DNA from: a candidate division WWE3 bacterium RIFCSPHIGHO2_02_FULL_38_14
Lineage (GTDB): Bacteria > Patescibacteriota > WWE3 > UBA101185 > UBA10185
DNA length: 47,939 bases
NCBI GenBank assembly: GCA_001772865.1
Contig: MEVD01000013.1
Span: forward strand, 46,727-94,665
Direction of reading: 5' to 3'
Shown in pieces: positions 7,186 through 15,520 of this stretch. The number at the start of each line of letters is the position of its first letter. The stretch's first letter is position 1. A program made the position numbers and the translations under genes. The notes beneath the pieces were generated by a model. That model ran no database searches, was not told the origin of the DNA, and was given only the letters and a program-made list of their open reading frames with translations.

Positions 7186-7479
7186 TTATTCTTCAACTAT
7201 TGCGAGGACGTCCTCCTCTTTAACTAAAAGCATTTCTTTACCTTCAACTTTTACTTCTGTTCCGCCCCATTTTTTATACATAACTCTGTCTCCGACTTTT
7301 ATTTCCATTTCCATTCTTTTTCCGTCTTCATCTCTCTTACCTGGTCCAACTTCTACAACTCTTCCTTCCTGCGGTTTTTCTTTTGCTGTATCGGGGATAA
7401 CAATTCCCGATGGTAATGTGGTTTCTTTTTGCAAAGGTTCAATAAGTAAATAATCGGCTAACGGTTTAATTTTTGACAT
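7186..7479 (-). CDS. groES: Co-chaperonin GroES (Hsp10)
   Basis: The 97-residue lid of the GroEL cage. It begins with [12 protein letters not shown]. The mobile loop is [15 protein letters not shown], which carries the GroEL-binding G-I-V/I-I tripeptide. [20 protein letters not shown] and a final [10 protein letters not shown] are family-typical. The start has a strong GAAGGAGGA ribosome-binding site. It is the first gene of the CIRCE-controlled groES-groEL operon. Confidence 0.97.
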   Translation of the reverse strand: MSKIKPLADYLLIEPLQKETTLPSGIVIPDTAKEKPQEGRVVEVGPGKRDEDGKRMEMEIKVGDRVMYKKWGGTEVKVEGKEMLLVKEEDVLAIVEE

Positions 7480-7554
7480 AAAATTCCTCCTTCAAAATAA
7501 AATTACTTTTTAAGGTTTAACCTTCTACAACTTCAAAAAATATAAGCGTAAAAA

Positions 7555-7584
7555 TATATAGCACTCTAAGGGCATGAGTGTCAA
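7555..7584 (-). promoter_or_regulatory. Sigma-70-type promoter of groES-groEL
   Basis: On the minus strand, TTGACA (7579-7584) and TATATA (7555-7560) are 18 nt apart, the same architecture as the hsp20 promoter. Transcription should start near 7548, giving a leader of about 69 nt. Confidence 0.75.
7558..7584 (-). promoter_or_regulatory. CIRCE operator (HrcA binding site) of groES-groEL
   Basis: On the minus strand, TTGACACTC, a 9-nt spacer, then GAGTGCTAT: 7 of 9 and 8 of 9 matches to the CIRCE arms. It overlaps both the -35 and the -10. Together with the hsp20 site it defines a two-operon HrcA regulon in this window. Confidence 0.9.
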
Positions 7585-7629
7585 GAGGTTGCTTACCCGC
7601 GAATGCGAGTGCCGATACAATTTAAATGA

Positions 7630-7635
7630 TATATT
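7630..7635 (+). promoter_or_regulatory. Extended -10 (TGATATATT) of a leaderless transcript
   Basis: TATATT with an upstream TG (TGA at 7627-7629) ends 6 nt before the ATG at 7642. The methyltransferase mRNA is therefore probably leaderless and divergent from groES. Confidence 0.55.
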
Positions 7636-7641
7636 TAATTT

Positions 7642-8610
7642 ATGAGCAGCACATTCGAAAATAATCCAACAGAACAGGCTGCCGGTAAAACTACTTCCTC
7701 GCATCTAATATTAGTGTATGCTCACAAAATAACAAGAACATATAAAATCGCCCTCAATGAAGTTACAAAAAGAATTGAAGATAAAATGAGCAGGAATTCA
7801 GAATTGAAGAAAACTATGAACGCAGCTGATCTCCGGAAAATCGAAAAGAACACAGCATTTAAAAACATGCTGAAAGAAGTTAAAAAAGAAATTTATTACG
7901 ATTTAAGAAAGTACAGAAAAAATAGTTCGGGCGACAGTACAACAGAAATAATTAGTAGGCTTGACGAAGCTTTGGAAAAAAACGATTTAGAAAAAGTTAC
8001 AGGACTTTTTGATGAAGCCGTAAGAGAACACGTTTCCACTAACGAACGATTAGAGCATATTCAGCATTTTCACACACAATTTGAGGATCTAATAAAAGAA
8101 ATCAAAATTATTTTGGATATCGGGGGAGGGCTTTACCCCTTAACCTTTCCTTTTGAAAATGCTTTTAAATTAGAAAAATATATCTGGATAGACACGGATA
8201 CTAAGTCTTACGAAATTCTGGAAAGATTTCAGAAGGTATATAAAAAAAACTTGCATCTGCCTAAAAATTCAAATCAAATAATAAATCAATCGGGTATACC
8301 GGAAATAAAACTTTACAACGAATCATTTGAACAAAGAGAATGGAAAGAATATAGCAATAAAGAACCGGATTTGGTTTTAATGTTAAAAATCATTCCGGTA
8401 ATCTGGCGGCAGCAACGAAATTTAATTGGTAAGCTTGCAAATGTTCCGGGAAAAACAATTTTAGTCACGGCGAATAAGGAATCCATGACTAAAAAAGAAA
8501 ATGTTGCCAAAAAAGAAAACACAATTCTAATGAAATTTATAGAATTGACCGGCAGAAATATTACAAGGAAAATTGATACTCAAAATGAGTTCGGCTATTT
8601 ATTGTCTTAA
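7642..8610 (+). CDS. 16S rRNA methyltransferase of the ArmA/RmtB/FmrO (G1405) family
   Basis: Members methylate N7 of G1405 in helix 44 of 16S rRNA with S-adenosylmethionine and confer high-level resistance to 4,6-disubstituted aminoglycosides. This 322-residue protein has the family's order of motifs: a helical N-terminal domain; REHVSTNERL (128-137), matching H-[AS]-S-T-[RN]-E-R; ILDIGGGLYPL (157-167), equivalent to ILDFGCGFNPL of ArmA; WIDTDTKS (182-189), the acidic SAM-ribose site; DLVLMLKIIPV (243-253), equivalent to DVVFLLKMLPV; and a C-terminal NEFGYL. It is longer at the N-terminus than the ~250-residue resistance enzymes, and the family Cys of the G-C-G motif is Gly. The gene is divergent from groES and overlaps the 3' end of its convergent neighbour by 12 nt. 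The substrate is inferred from similarity recalled by eye, not from a search. Confidence 0.8.
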   Translation: MSSTFENNPTEQAAGKTTSSHLILVYAHKITRTYKIALNEVTKRIEDKMSRNSELKKTMNAADLRKIEKNTAFKNMLKEVKKEIYYDLRKYRKNSSGDSTTEIISRLDEALEKNDLEKVTGLFDEAVREHVSTNERLEHIQHFHTQFEDLIKEIKIILDIGGGLYPLTFPFENAFKLEKYIWIDTDTKSYEILERFQKVYKKNLHLPKNSNQIINQSGIPEIKLYNESFEQREWKEYSNKEPDLVLMLKIIPVIWRQQRNLIGKLANVPGKTILVTANKESMTKKENVAKKENTILMKFIELTGRNITRKIDTQNEFGYLLS

Positions 8611-9183
8611 CAATCGTAACTTTCTCTGGGTTATATACAAATCAGCCCTTATAATTACTGTTATTAAATAGACATCGTTTTCTAAATCCCCCATAACTTC
8701 ATCTCCTAATCCAGCATCTTCGTGTGCTATTTCCTTCTCACCATTCCCAAACAATTCGTACATTTGCAGCAGATCATCTTCAGTTAAAAGTTCTTCAATT
8801 AGTAAAAGACAACTTAAATATTTTCTCGCATCGTCTTCATATCTCAAAGTTGAATCATTACCGGTTCCTAGCTGTGCTGCTTGAAGATAATCTACCAATA
8901 CGGACTTTTTTTCAACAAGAAATCTAAATGCACTCTTAACATCATCTCCAAACCTATCATCTACTTCAAAATTTATTTCATTTAGCTTGTCAACAAGTTC
9001 TGCCGCTGAATCAGCAATTATCATAAAATACTGTTCATTCGCCTCAATTTTGTCTAAATCTTTCAGCTCTTCATTGGGAACATCCCAACCTATACTCTCA
9101 TAAATATCTCTTATTTCCTTTTCATGATCCCTTATAATTAATGGTAAACTTTCGTAAACAGCTTGAGTTGATTCATCTCTCAT
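8599..9183 (-). CDS. Unknown acidic helical protein downstream of mutL
   Basis: I do not recognise this 194-residue protein. It is acidic, almost wholly helical and has no membrane segment. The ATG lies 4 nt after the mutL stop, so it is probably translated from the mutL transcript. Its 3' end overlaps the convergent methyltransferase gene by 12 nt. A role in repair is suggested only by position. Confidence 0.7.
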   Translation of the reverse strand: MRDESTQAVYESLPLIIRDHEKEIRDIYESIGWDVPNEELKDLDKIEANEQYFMIIADSAAELVDKLNEINFEVDDRFGDDVKSAFRFLVEKKSVLVDYLQAAQLGTGNDSTLRYEDDARKYLSCLLLIEELLTEDDLLQMYELFGNGEKEIAHEDAGLGDEVMGDLENDVYLITVIIRADLYITQRKLRLLRQ

Positions 9184-9187
9184 AACT

Positions 9188-10870
9188 TTATTTAATCCTT
9201 TTAAATATTTTATTCAAGCTTTTTAAGCTTACTTCCACTTTCACAGGCCTGCCGTGAGGACAGGTATATTCTGTTTTTGTTAGTGCTAATTTATCCAATA
9301 AATTCTTTCTTTGTTCAATTGTTAGATATTCTCCTGCCTTTATAGCACATCTACAAGCAAGATATGACAAGGTTTTTTTAACTTTTTTCGTTTCCACCGC
9401 CTTTTTGTTTTCCTGCAGATTTGAGATTATCTCTTTGATTACCTCAGAAATACTCTGGCCAATAAATAATTCCGGAATGGTATTCACTTTATACTGGTTC
9501 CTGCCGAACTCTTCCAGATTAAATCCCAGTTTTTCGATTGTTGAATAATGTTCCTTCAGCGCTTCCAATTCTAGTATAGAAAAATCTATATACTTAGGCT
9601 TATCCAATACATACTGTACTCTTTTCGACTCGCTATTATTAAAACTTTCCAGAAACTGTTCGTAAATAATCCGTTCATGTGCGGCGTGCTGATCCACTAT
9701 CAACAATCCATTATTTGACTCCGTAATTAAAAATGTGTTTGCAATTTGAATTATTTCTTCATTTTCATTTCCGACATTTCTAACATCCCAATACTGCACC
9801 GATTCCTTTAGATGTTGGAATAAAAATAGAGAAGGCTTTTTATCTAAACTCAATCTGTTGATATCGGTTTTATAGGTTAAATCTTCGGAATTCAATAAAT
9901 TTTTAACAGAATTAAAAACATAATCGTAAATGTATTTATCATTCCAAAAATTTACTTCTTCCTTACGCGGGTGAACATTAACATCTACCATGTCAAAAGG
10001 AATTGTTATATTTAATATAAAACCCGGGAAAGATCGCGGTTCCAAAAAAGAACCGTATGCCTCTTTTATTGCATTAGAAACCAGATTATGTGAAACGCTT
10101 CTTTTATTCACAAATAAATATTGATTGGATTTTGTTTCAGCTGAAATCTGCGGTTTGAGAATAAAACCTTCCAGCTTTATCATTTCCTGCTCGTCATTTA
10201 ATCTAATTAGACTTTCGTATATTTCCCCGCCCAATAATACTTTTATTCTCTCTTCCGCTGACTGACCGGGTATTAAATTAAAAAACTCTTCTCCGTCTTT
10301 AAATAAAACAAATCCGATATCCAAATAGGACAATGCATATTTTATTACAATGCTAAAAATATGTTTTGTTTCGGTACGGTTGCTTTTTAAAAACTTTCTG
10401 CGTGCCGGAACATTTTTATACAAATTTTTAACTACTACCTGCGTCCCGATGTCCATTCCCAACGTAGAATTCTTCTCGTTTTTTCCGAATGATACAATTA
10501 TTCGAGTGCCAAAATCCTCGCTAACAAGGCGGCTTTTAATTGTTAGTTCGGACACCGCGGAAATACTGGCAAGTGCTTCCCCTCTGAAACCTAGAGATTT
10601 AACAAAAGCTAAGTCTTCTTCTGAAAAGATTTTGCTGGTAGTGTGAGGTAAAAAACTTAACAATACATCTTCCGTATCCATACCTTCTCCGTTATCGGAA
10701 ACTGCTATTTTTTTTAAACCCGAATCTTCTATCTCTATTTTTATAATAGTTGCTCCGGCATCAATGGAATTCTCTATAAGTTCTTTAACAACCGAGGCAG
10801 GTCTTTCAACTACTTCGCCTGCAGATGTTTTTTGAACTACTTTTACCGGTAATTCTTTTATTTTTGGCAT
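9188..10870 (-). CDS. mutL: DNA mismatch repair protein MutL
   Basis: MutL couples mismatch recognition by MutS to strand removal. The GHKL ATPase is complete: E30 in VVKELIENSIDAGA, DNGEGM (59-64), TTSKI (77-81) and GFRGEAL (94-100). The C-terminal domain has DQHAAHERIIYE (393-404), matching the DQHA(x)2E(x)4E endonuclease motif, plus ACRCAIKAG and CPHGRP zinc-binding motifs. This is therefore the nicking MutL of bacteria without MutH. At 560 residues the linker between domains is short. A TATAAT -10 ends 6 nt before the ATG, indicating a leaderless transcript. Confidence 0.96.
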   Translation of the reverse strand: MPKIKELPVKVVQKTSAGEVVERPASVVKELIENSIDAGATIIKIEIEDSGLKKIAVSDNGEGMDTEDVLLSFLPHTTSKIFSEEDLAFVKSLGFRGEALASISAVSELTIKSRLVSEDFGTRIIVSFGKNEKNSTLGMDIGTQVVVKNLYKNVPARRKFLKSNRTETKHIFSIVIKYALSYLDIGFVLFKDGEEFFNLIPGQSAEERIKVLLGGEIYESLIRLNDEQEMIKLEGFILKPQISAETKSNQYLFVNKRSVSHNLVSNAIKEAYGSFLEPRSFPGFILNITIPFDMVDVNVHPRKEEVNFWNDKYIYDYVFNSVKNLLNSEDLTYKTDINRLSLDKKPSLFLFQHLKESVQYWDVRNVGNENEEIIQIANTFLITESNNGLLIVDQHAAHERIIYEQFLESFNNSESKRVQYVLDKPKYIDFSILELEALKEHYSTIEKLGFNLEEFGRNQYKVNTIPELFIGQSISEVIKEIISNLQENKKAVETKKVKKTLSYLACRCAIKAGEYLTIEQRKNLLDKLALTKTEYTCPHGRPVKVEVSLKSLNKIFKRIK

Positions 10871-10876
10871 AATTGA

Positions 10877-10882
10877 ATTATA
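10877..10882 (-). promoter_or_regulatory. -10 element (TATAAT) of leaderless mutL
   Basis: A perfect TATAAT on the minus strand, preceded by TG, with 6 nt between it and the mutL ATG. No Shine-Dalgarno site is present. Confidence 0.6.
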
Positions 10883-10956
10883 CAGCTATGAGCTTTTCAG
10901 TAGTTATTCCAATACTAAGTAGTTACCCAAGCTAAAATATACACCTTATAGTATAG

Positions 10957-10965
10957 TGCTATAAT
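10957..10965 (+). promoter_or_regulatory. Extended -10 promoter (TGCTATAAT) of a small membrane protein gene
   Basis: A perfect extended -10 (TG-N-TATAAT) with no convincing -35. It predicts transcription from about 10972 and a ~24-nt leader containing AGGAGG at 10985-10990. Confidence 0.6.
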
Positions 10966-10995
10966 ATTGACACCCAACGTTTATAGGAGGTTATT

Positions 10996-11127
10996 ATGCT
11001 TTCCGGACTAAGGGAGGTTTTGGCAGTCTTCCCTATCGCGCTCGCTGTTGCAATATCCATAGCTGTTTTTTTTGGAAGACGGCACTTCAAAAAGAATATG
11101 GAGCGCGAACGCAATAGATCGAAATAA
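10996..11127 (+). CDS. Small single-span membrane protein, possibly frameshifted
   Basis: A 43-residue frame with an ideal AGGAGG site 5 nt before its ATG and an extended -10 promoter. It has one hydrophobic helix (VLAVFPIALAVAISIAVFF, about residues 8-26) followed by a strongly basic tail (FGRRHFKKNMERERNRSK), so the C-terminus should face the cytoplasm. In the +1 frame the sequence stays open through this tail and past the stop, giving a natural-looking Pro-rich stretch (NILPPSPTPEPQKPG) to a TAG at 11228-11230. A run of eight T at 11066-11073 is a possible slip site. The gene may therefore really encode about 78 residues, or be broken. Local G+C is unusually high. Function unknown. Confidence 0.65.
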   Translation: MLSGLREVLAVFPIALAVAISIAVFFGRRHFKKNMERERNRSK

Positions 11128-11222
11128 CAGTGACACCAACATCCTCCCGCCTTCACCCACGCCCGAGCCACAGAAACCCGGATCAAAGAAAACCGATCCA
11201 AGGAACTGCGGCGCGGGCAACA

Positions 11223-13856
11223 CTATTTAGCTTTTTTAATCAGATTAGAAAGAAAATTCAGCGCTTCTAAAGGAGACAATTTATCCGGATTAATATTCTT
11301 TAAATCTTTTATTAATGAAATGTTTTTTTCTTCACTCATTTTATTAATTTGAAGTTTCTTTTTTGATTCCGTAACATTTCCACCCTCCAGCCAATCCTCA
11401 AAATCAAAATCCCGCGTTTCCAAAGATGACAACACTTTCATGGCTTTCTCTGTAACTTCCTTCGGAACCCCCGCCAAATTTGCAACCGCGATACCATAAC
11501 TGTGAGAAGCCCCTCCAGGCACAACTTTATGCAAAAAAGTCAATTCTCCGTTCTGTTCAATTGCGCTTACCTGAAAATTTTTCACCTTTTCAGGATATTC
11601 GTCTTCAAGCTTTTGCAGTTCATGATAATGAGTAGCAAACATTGTCTTCGGCGAAATCTTTGTATTGCTAACCAAATATTCCGCAACTGCCCAGGCAATG
11701 CTGACCCCGTCATAAGTGCTTGTGCCACGTCCTATCTCATCCATAATAATTAAACTTTTACTTGTGGCGTTGTTTAAAATGTGCGCAGTTTCCACCATTT
11801 CAACCATAAAAGTCGAAAGTCCGGCTGTTATTACGTCGGCAGCTCCGCTCCTCACAAAAATCCTGTCAACAATACTTATCAAAGCCGATCCTGCAGGCAC
11901 ATAACTTCCCATCTGAGCCATTAATGTAATAAGCGCGGTCTGCCTTATATATACAGACTTTCCGGCCATATTCGGCCCGGTAATAATTAATAACTGCTTG
12001 TCGGTTTCATTAAGCTCCGAGTCATTCGGAACAAATTCTTTTTCTTCCAAAAGCTTTTCCACAACAGGGTGGCGTCCGTTAATTATTTTCAATTCGCCGC
12101 TCTCGGCAATTTCAGGGCGGCAGTAAATATTCTGCTCGGCCAGTAGAGCAAACGAAATCAGACAGTCAATACCTGCGATAGATTTTGAAGCTTGCTGTAT
12201 TTCAATGGTAAATTCCAAAACCTTATGAACTGTTTCCAAAAAAAGCTTGTACTCCAAATCCTTAATTTTTTCTTCGGCAGTCAGTATTATTTCTTCGTGG
12301 TGTTTTAATTCCGGGGTAATAAACCTTTCGGCGTTTACAAGAGTTTGTTTTCTATAATAATCATCCGGCACCGATTCCAAGTTGGACTTTGTAATTTCAA
12401 TATAATATCCGAATACTTGATTGAATTTTACCTTTAACGAGTTGATGCCGGTCCTGTCTCTTTCCTTAGATTCCAGCTCCTGTATCCACCTTTTGCTGTC
12501 CTTAATACTTTCTTTTATTTCATCCAAACTGCTGTCTACCCCTTGTTTAATCATTCCTCCGTTTTTAACATCAATCGGAGGCTCTTCCACAATACTTTCA
12601 TTTACGATTTTAATTACGTTTTCCAATTCTGAGCTGATGTTATTAGCTAAACTATTTAGCAAACCGGATTCAAAATTATCACGCAAGAGGTTTTTAACTT
12701 TTTTTACTTCCTCCAGCGAAAATTTTAAATTCACCAAGTCGCGGGCGTTTCCTATTCCCACCGAAAGCCTCGAAATCAACCGTTCTATATCCACAACTCG
12801 CAAAAGCACTTCCTCCATTTCATATCTTTTTGTCCTTTTAGTTAAAAACTCCGAAACCGAATCCAGGCGCCCTTCTATATGCTCTTTATTAATTAAAGGT
12901 TTCAGGAGCCACTGACGCAGCATCCTGCCGCCCATGGAAGTTTTTGTTTTATCCAGTAAATGGATTAAAGATCCCTTTTTATTTCCCTCTCTGATAGTAG
13001 AAAAAAGCTCCAGATTCACGATTGTTGACCTATCCAGCTCCAGATATTCACTTGAAGAAAAATTACTTAATTCTCTAATATGATCAACCTTATCTTTTTG
13101 CGTGTGCTTTAAATAACCTAGCAGCGCCGCGGCGGCTTTTTGCGCTAAAGGTTTATCTCCGACTCCAAATCCCTCCAAAGTCACAACTCCGAAATGCTTC
13201 TTCAGGTTTTCTTCCGCATTCTGGGCGTGCTCTACCCAATCCTGAAACAGAAAAACATTTAGATTTTTAAGGGTTTTTAATATTTTCAGAATTTTCGGCT
13301 GGTTATATAAATGCAAAGACAGAATACACTCCGACGGATTCAGTCTTGCCAGCTCGTTTACCAAAAGCTGTTCCAAATCTCCCCTTTCAATCTGGTATGT
13401 CTGAAAAAATCCTGTAGATACATCAGCGGCCGCCAGCGCAAAGTTATAGTCGTCAAAAGTTAAAGTAATTAAATAATTATTTTCTTTTTTTTCAAGGGAG
13501 CCTTCCTCCAGCACTGTGCCGGGAGTAACAATTCGAACCACCTCCCTCTCCACCAGCCCGGATCCATCAGGCTCAGTCACCTGCTCGCAGATTGCCACTT
13601 TATATCCGGCTTTTACTAGTTTAGATAAATAAGAATCCACCGCGTGAAACGGAACTCCCGCCATGGGAATCTTCCCGTCGCGCCCTCTGTCGCGGGCAGT
13701 TAGAGTAATATCTAAAACTTCAGCGCCTATTTTGGCATCATCCATAAATAGCTCATAAAAATCGCCGAGCCTGAAAAACAATAAGCAGTCAGGATATTGT
13801 GCCTTAATATCCATATACTGCTTCATCATTGGTGTAGTAAATTCCTGAGGCGGCAT
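11223..13856 (-). CDS. mutS: DNA mismatch repair protein MutS
   Basis: MutS recognises mispairs and recruits MutL. The frame is open from a GTG at 13901, but the ATG at 13856 gives the family N-terminus ([20 protein letters not shown]) and lies 9 nt after a TGCTACAAT extended -10, which the GTG would precede. The protein then has 877 residues. F33-Y34-E35 in GDFYELF is the mismatch-binding F-x-E. The ATPase has Walker A GPNMAGKS, Walker [18 protein letters not shown] and a downstream ATHYHEL. It is separated from mutL by the small membrane-protein gene; both mut genes lie on the minus strand. Confidence 0.96.
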   Translation of the reverse strand: MPPQEFTTPMMKQYMDIKAQYPDCLLFFRLGDFYELFMDDAKIGAEVLDITLTARDRGRDGKIPMAGVPFHAVDSYLSKLVKAGYKVAICEQVTEPDGSGLVEREVVRIVTPGTVLEEGSLEKKENNYLITLTFDDYNFALAAADVSTGFFQTYQIERGDLEQLLVNELARLNPSECILSLHLYNQPKILKILKTLKNLNVFLFQDWVEHAQNAEENLKKHFGVVTLEGFGVGDKPLAQKAAAALLGYLKHTQKDKVDHIRELSNFSSSEYLELDRSTIVNLELFSTIREGNKKGSLIHLLDKTKTSMGGRMLRQWLLKPLINKEHIEGRLDSVSEFLTKRTKRYEMEEVLLRVVDIERLISRLSVGIGNARDLVNLKFSLEEVKKVKNLLRDNFESGLLNSLANNISSELENVIKIVNESIVEEPPIDVKNGGMIKQGVDSSLDEIKESIKDSKRWIQELESKERDRTGINSLKVKFNQVFGYYIEITKSNLESVPDDYYRKQTLVNAERFITPELKHHEEIILTAEEKIKDLEYKLFLETVHKVLEFTIEIQQASKSIAGIDCLISFALLAEQNIYCRPEIAESGELKIINGRHPVVEKLLEEKEFVPNDSELNETDKQLLIITGPNMAGKSVYIRQTALITLMAQMGSYVPAGSALISIVDRIFVRSGAADVITAGLSTFMVEMVETAHILNNATSKSLIIMDEIGRGTSTYDGVSIAWAVAEYLVSNTKISPKTMFATHYHELQKLEDEYPEKVKNFQVSAIEQNGELTFLHKVVPGGASHSYGIAVANLAGVPKEVTEKAMKVLSSLETRDFDFEDWLEGGNVTESKKKLQINKMSEEKNISLIKDLKNINPDKLSPLEALNFLSNLIKKAK

Positions 13857-13862
13857 ACTAGC

Positions 13863-13871
13863 TAAATTGTA
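13863..13871 (-). promoter_or_regulatory. Promoter -10 (TACAAT) of mutS
   Basis: On the minus strand, TACAAT (13866-13871), preceded by TG-C just outside these coordinates, ends 9 nt before the ATG at 13856. It lies downstream of the alternative GTG at 13901, which supports the shorter MutS. Confidence 0.5.
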
Positions 13872-13913
13872 GCACCAACATGTTCTTGATACTTTTTGCA
13901 CTAAAGACCAATC

Positions 13914-13919
13914 TATAAT
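13914..13919 (+). promoter_or_regulatory. -10 element (TATAAT) upstream of the 161-residue gene
   Basis: A perfect TATAAT, 19 nt before the TTG proposed as start of the next gene. No better start codon lies nearer, so a leader of about 12 nt is predicted. Confidence 0.45.
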
Positions 13920-13938
13920 TCTCTTAGCAGAAAGCCAA

Positions 13939-14424
13939 TTGCTATTAGATATACTGCAGACTAAAATAGAACAAGTGATATCTATTACCTCTTCTCTTAA
14001 ACTAAAACCCGGAATTTTTAATAAATTAAAGAGTTTACTAATTGCGGATAAAAACCTGTGGGATTTTCTTAATCACGACCCTAAAGTGTTAGCCTATTAT
14101 CTATCAGCGTTTTTAATGATAAAAAAACCTGAAGATTACAACATAAGTACAAATTTAATAAATACAATTAGTATGATTTCAGGAGAAGCCTTCGATGACA
14201 GTGAAAACACCAAACGCATGGAATACACTGAACCGGAGAAGCTACTGGATGTCTTTCAGGAACTTAAAAACCTTAGCGACGAAATTATTCAAAAAATAAT
14301 TAATGATAATTTAAACCCGGAAAAAATAAGCATAAAAGAAGTAAGAGATGTAGTTTTAGGATTAATGAACTACTTGAAATTTCAAAATACACGAGGCATG
14401 CTAATTATGCTGGAATGGTTTTAA
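13939..14424 (+). CDS. Unknown helical protein
   Basis: I do not recognise this 161-residue helical protein, which has no membrane segment or motif. The start is uncertain: TTG at 13939 is the only reasonable codon, because the first in-frame ATG is near residue 59. A TATAAT lies 19 nt upstream. The gene runs divergently from mutS and is followed after 11 nt by another small unknown gene. Confidence 0.6.
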   Translation: MLLDILQTKIEQVISITSSLKLKPGIFNKLKSLLIADKNLWDFLNHDPKVLAYYLSAFLMIKKPEDYNISTNLINTISMISGEAFDDSENTKRMEYTEPEKLLDVFQELKNLSDEIIQKIINDNLNPEKISIKEVRDVVLGLMNYLKFQNTRGMLIMLEWF

Positions 14425-14435
14425 AGTATAAGTAA

Positions 14436-14765
14436 ATGAATAACCCATATCAACTTACCAAAAACACAATACAAGTCATAGACGAAATTCTGGTATTGAC
14501 TAAAGATACATCTGAAAAAAATGAAAATATAAAAACCATATTTCTTTCTCTGGTTTTAGCAGAAAGAGTATTAGACATTGAACGCGTGATATTACCTCCG
14601 GGCTCGGGTATAAACTTTCCAAATGACAAAAAATTCACAGAGGAAAACTTGGACAGAATAAGAAATGAAATATGGAAAATCAGAAAAATGTTGAATGAGA
14701 ATGAAGTTAAAGATATTTTGGAATCCGCAGGTAATAACCTAAAAACCAGATTTTTGATCTATTAA
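14436..14765 (+). CDS. Unknown small soluble protein
   Basis: A 109-residue protein (MNNPYQLTKNTIQVIDEILV...) with amphipathic helices and no recognisable family. It begins 11 nt after the preceding gene, so the pair is probably one operon. No membrane segment or metal site is visible. Confidence 0.6.
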   Translation: MNNPYQLTKNTIQVIDEILVLTKDTSEKNENIKTIFLSLVLAERVLDIERVILPPGSGINFPNDKKFTEENLDRIRNEIWKIRKMLNENEVKDILESAGNNLKTRFLIY

Positions 14766-14879
14766 TTAGATAATCCTTTTATGACCAGCGTATCCAACGA
14801 AAGATCAACTGTAGAATATTCCGGATGGTAAAATCGGATCTGCTCCTACATCTAATTTGTAATCATTTACACACAATAG

Positions 14880-14885
14880 TAATAT
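14880..14885 (+). promoter_or_regulatory. -10 element (TAATAT) of a leaderless transcript
   Basis: TAATAT ends 7 nt before the ATG at 14893. There is no Shine-Dalgarno site. Confidence 0.4.
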
Positions 14886-14892
14886 CAATTAA

Positions 14893-15480
14893 ATGGATAA
14901 TAATAAAAGCAAAGATATAAGGATAACTTTAACCACAATTCTTTTGATTGTATTAATCGGCACCGCTGTTCACTTTTGGCAGAATTACGAAAAGTCAAAA
15001 ACCTCAAATACTGAATTGTTGGTACAAAATACAATAGAAGAAGATAAATTTATAGAAAATAATGTCGCGGGCATAACATCAACTTCTTTGGACCCAGCCG
15101 CTGCTCCCGAATCATCACAAGCAGAATCTCTCGACATGGCTTCATCATCAGATGTGGAAACTGAAGTGGTTTTTGTTCCGAGCGGTCTGTTTACTGAAGA
15201 AGAAAAGTCAGATTTAAACAATAAATTAATAGAGCCGTTTCTCGATTTTCAAAAAGATTCAAATATTCTGACTCTTACTTTGGAAATTGAGAAAAGCAGT
15301 CTTGAGGACGCCGGTTATAAATATAAAATAAGTTATATAAACAAAGGAGGTTCTAACGGCGGCATGCTCTTTGGACTGAATTCACCTTTGGAATGGTGGC
15401 TGCCAGATTGCCTGAACGGCTGCATTTTTTCGGATTCTTTTAAAGAGAAATATCCTGAAATCGTGGAACAATCCGAATAA
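14893..15480 (+). CDS. Membrane-anchored extracytoplasmic protein of unknown function
   Basis: The 195-residue protein has a short cytoplasmic N-terminus (MDNNKSKDIR), one membrane helix (ITLTTILLIVLIGTAVHF, ~11-28), a low-complexity Ser/Ala/Glu linker (about 60-90) and a C-terminal globular domain of ~100 residues with a C-x3-C pair (DCLNGC). The domain would sit outside the cell. I recognise no family. It is probably transcribed alone as a leaderless mRNA. Confidence 0.65.
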   Translation: MDNNKSKDIRITLTTILLIVLIGTAVHFWQNYEKSKTSNTELLVQNTIEEDKFIENNVAGITSTSLDPAAAPESSQAESLDMASSSDVETEVVFVPSGLFTEEEKSDLNNKLIEPFLDFQKDSNILTLTLEIEKSSLEDAGYKYKISYINKGGSNGGMLFGLNSPLEWWLPDCLNGCIFSDSFKEKYPEIVEQSE

Positions 15481-15520
15481 TCTTGCGCCGAAACTACTAC
15501 CCACGTATTATAAAAACACT

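Noticed and set aside
10959-11223. Two minus-strand frames in the mutL-mutS gap
   Set aside because: They are antisense to the small membrane protein, which has an ideal AGGAGG and an extended -10; the minus frames have neither.
13857-13901. GTG at 13901 as the MutS start
   Set aside because: The added 15 residues are not in the MutS family, and the likely promoter lies downstream of this codon.
14781-14831. 16-codon frame with GATAAT 6 nt before its ATG
   Set aside because: Too short, with no conserved feature; one of many -10-like matches expected in A/T-rich DNA.
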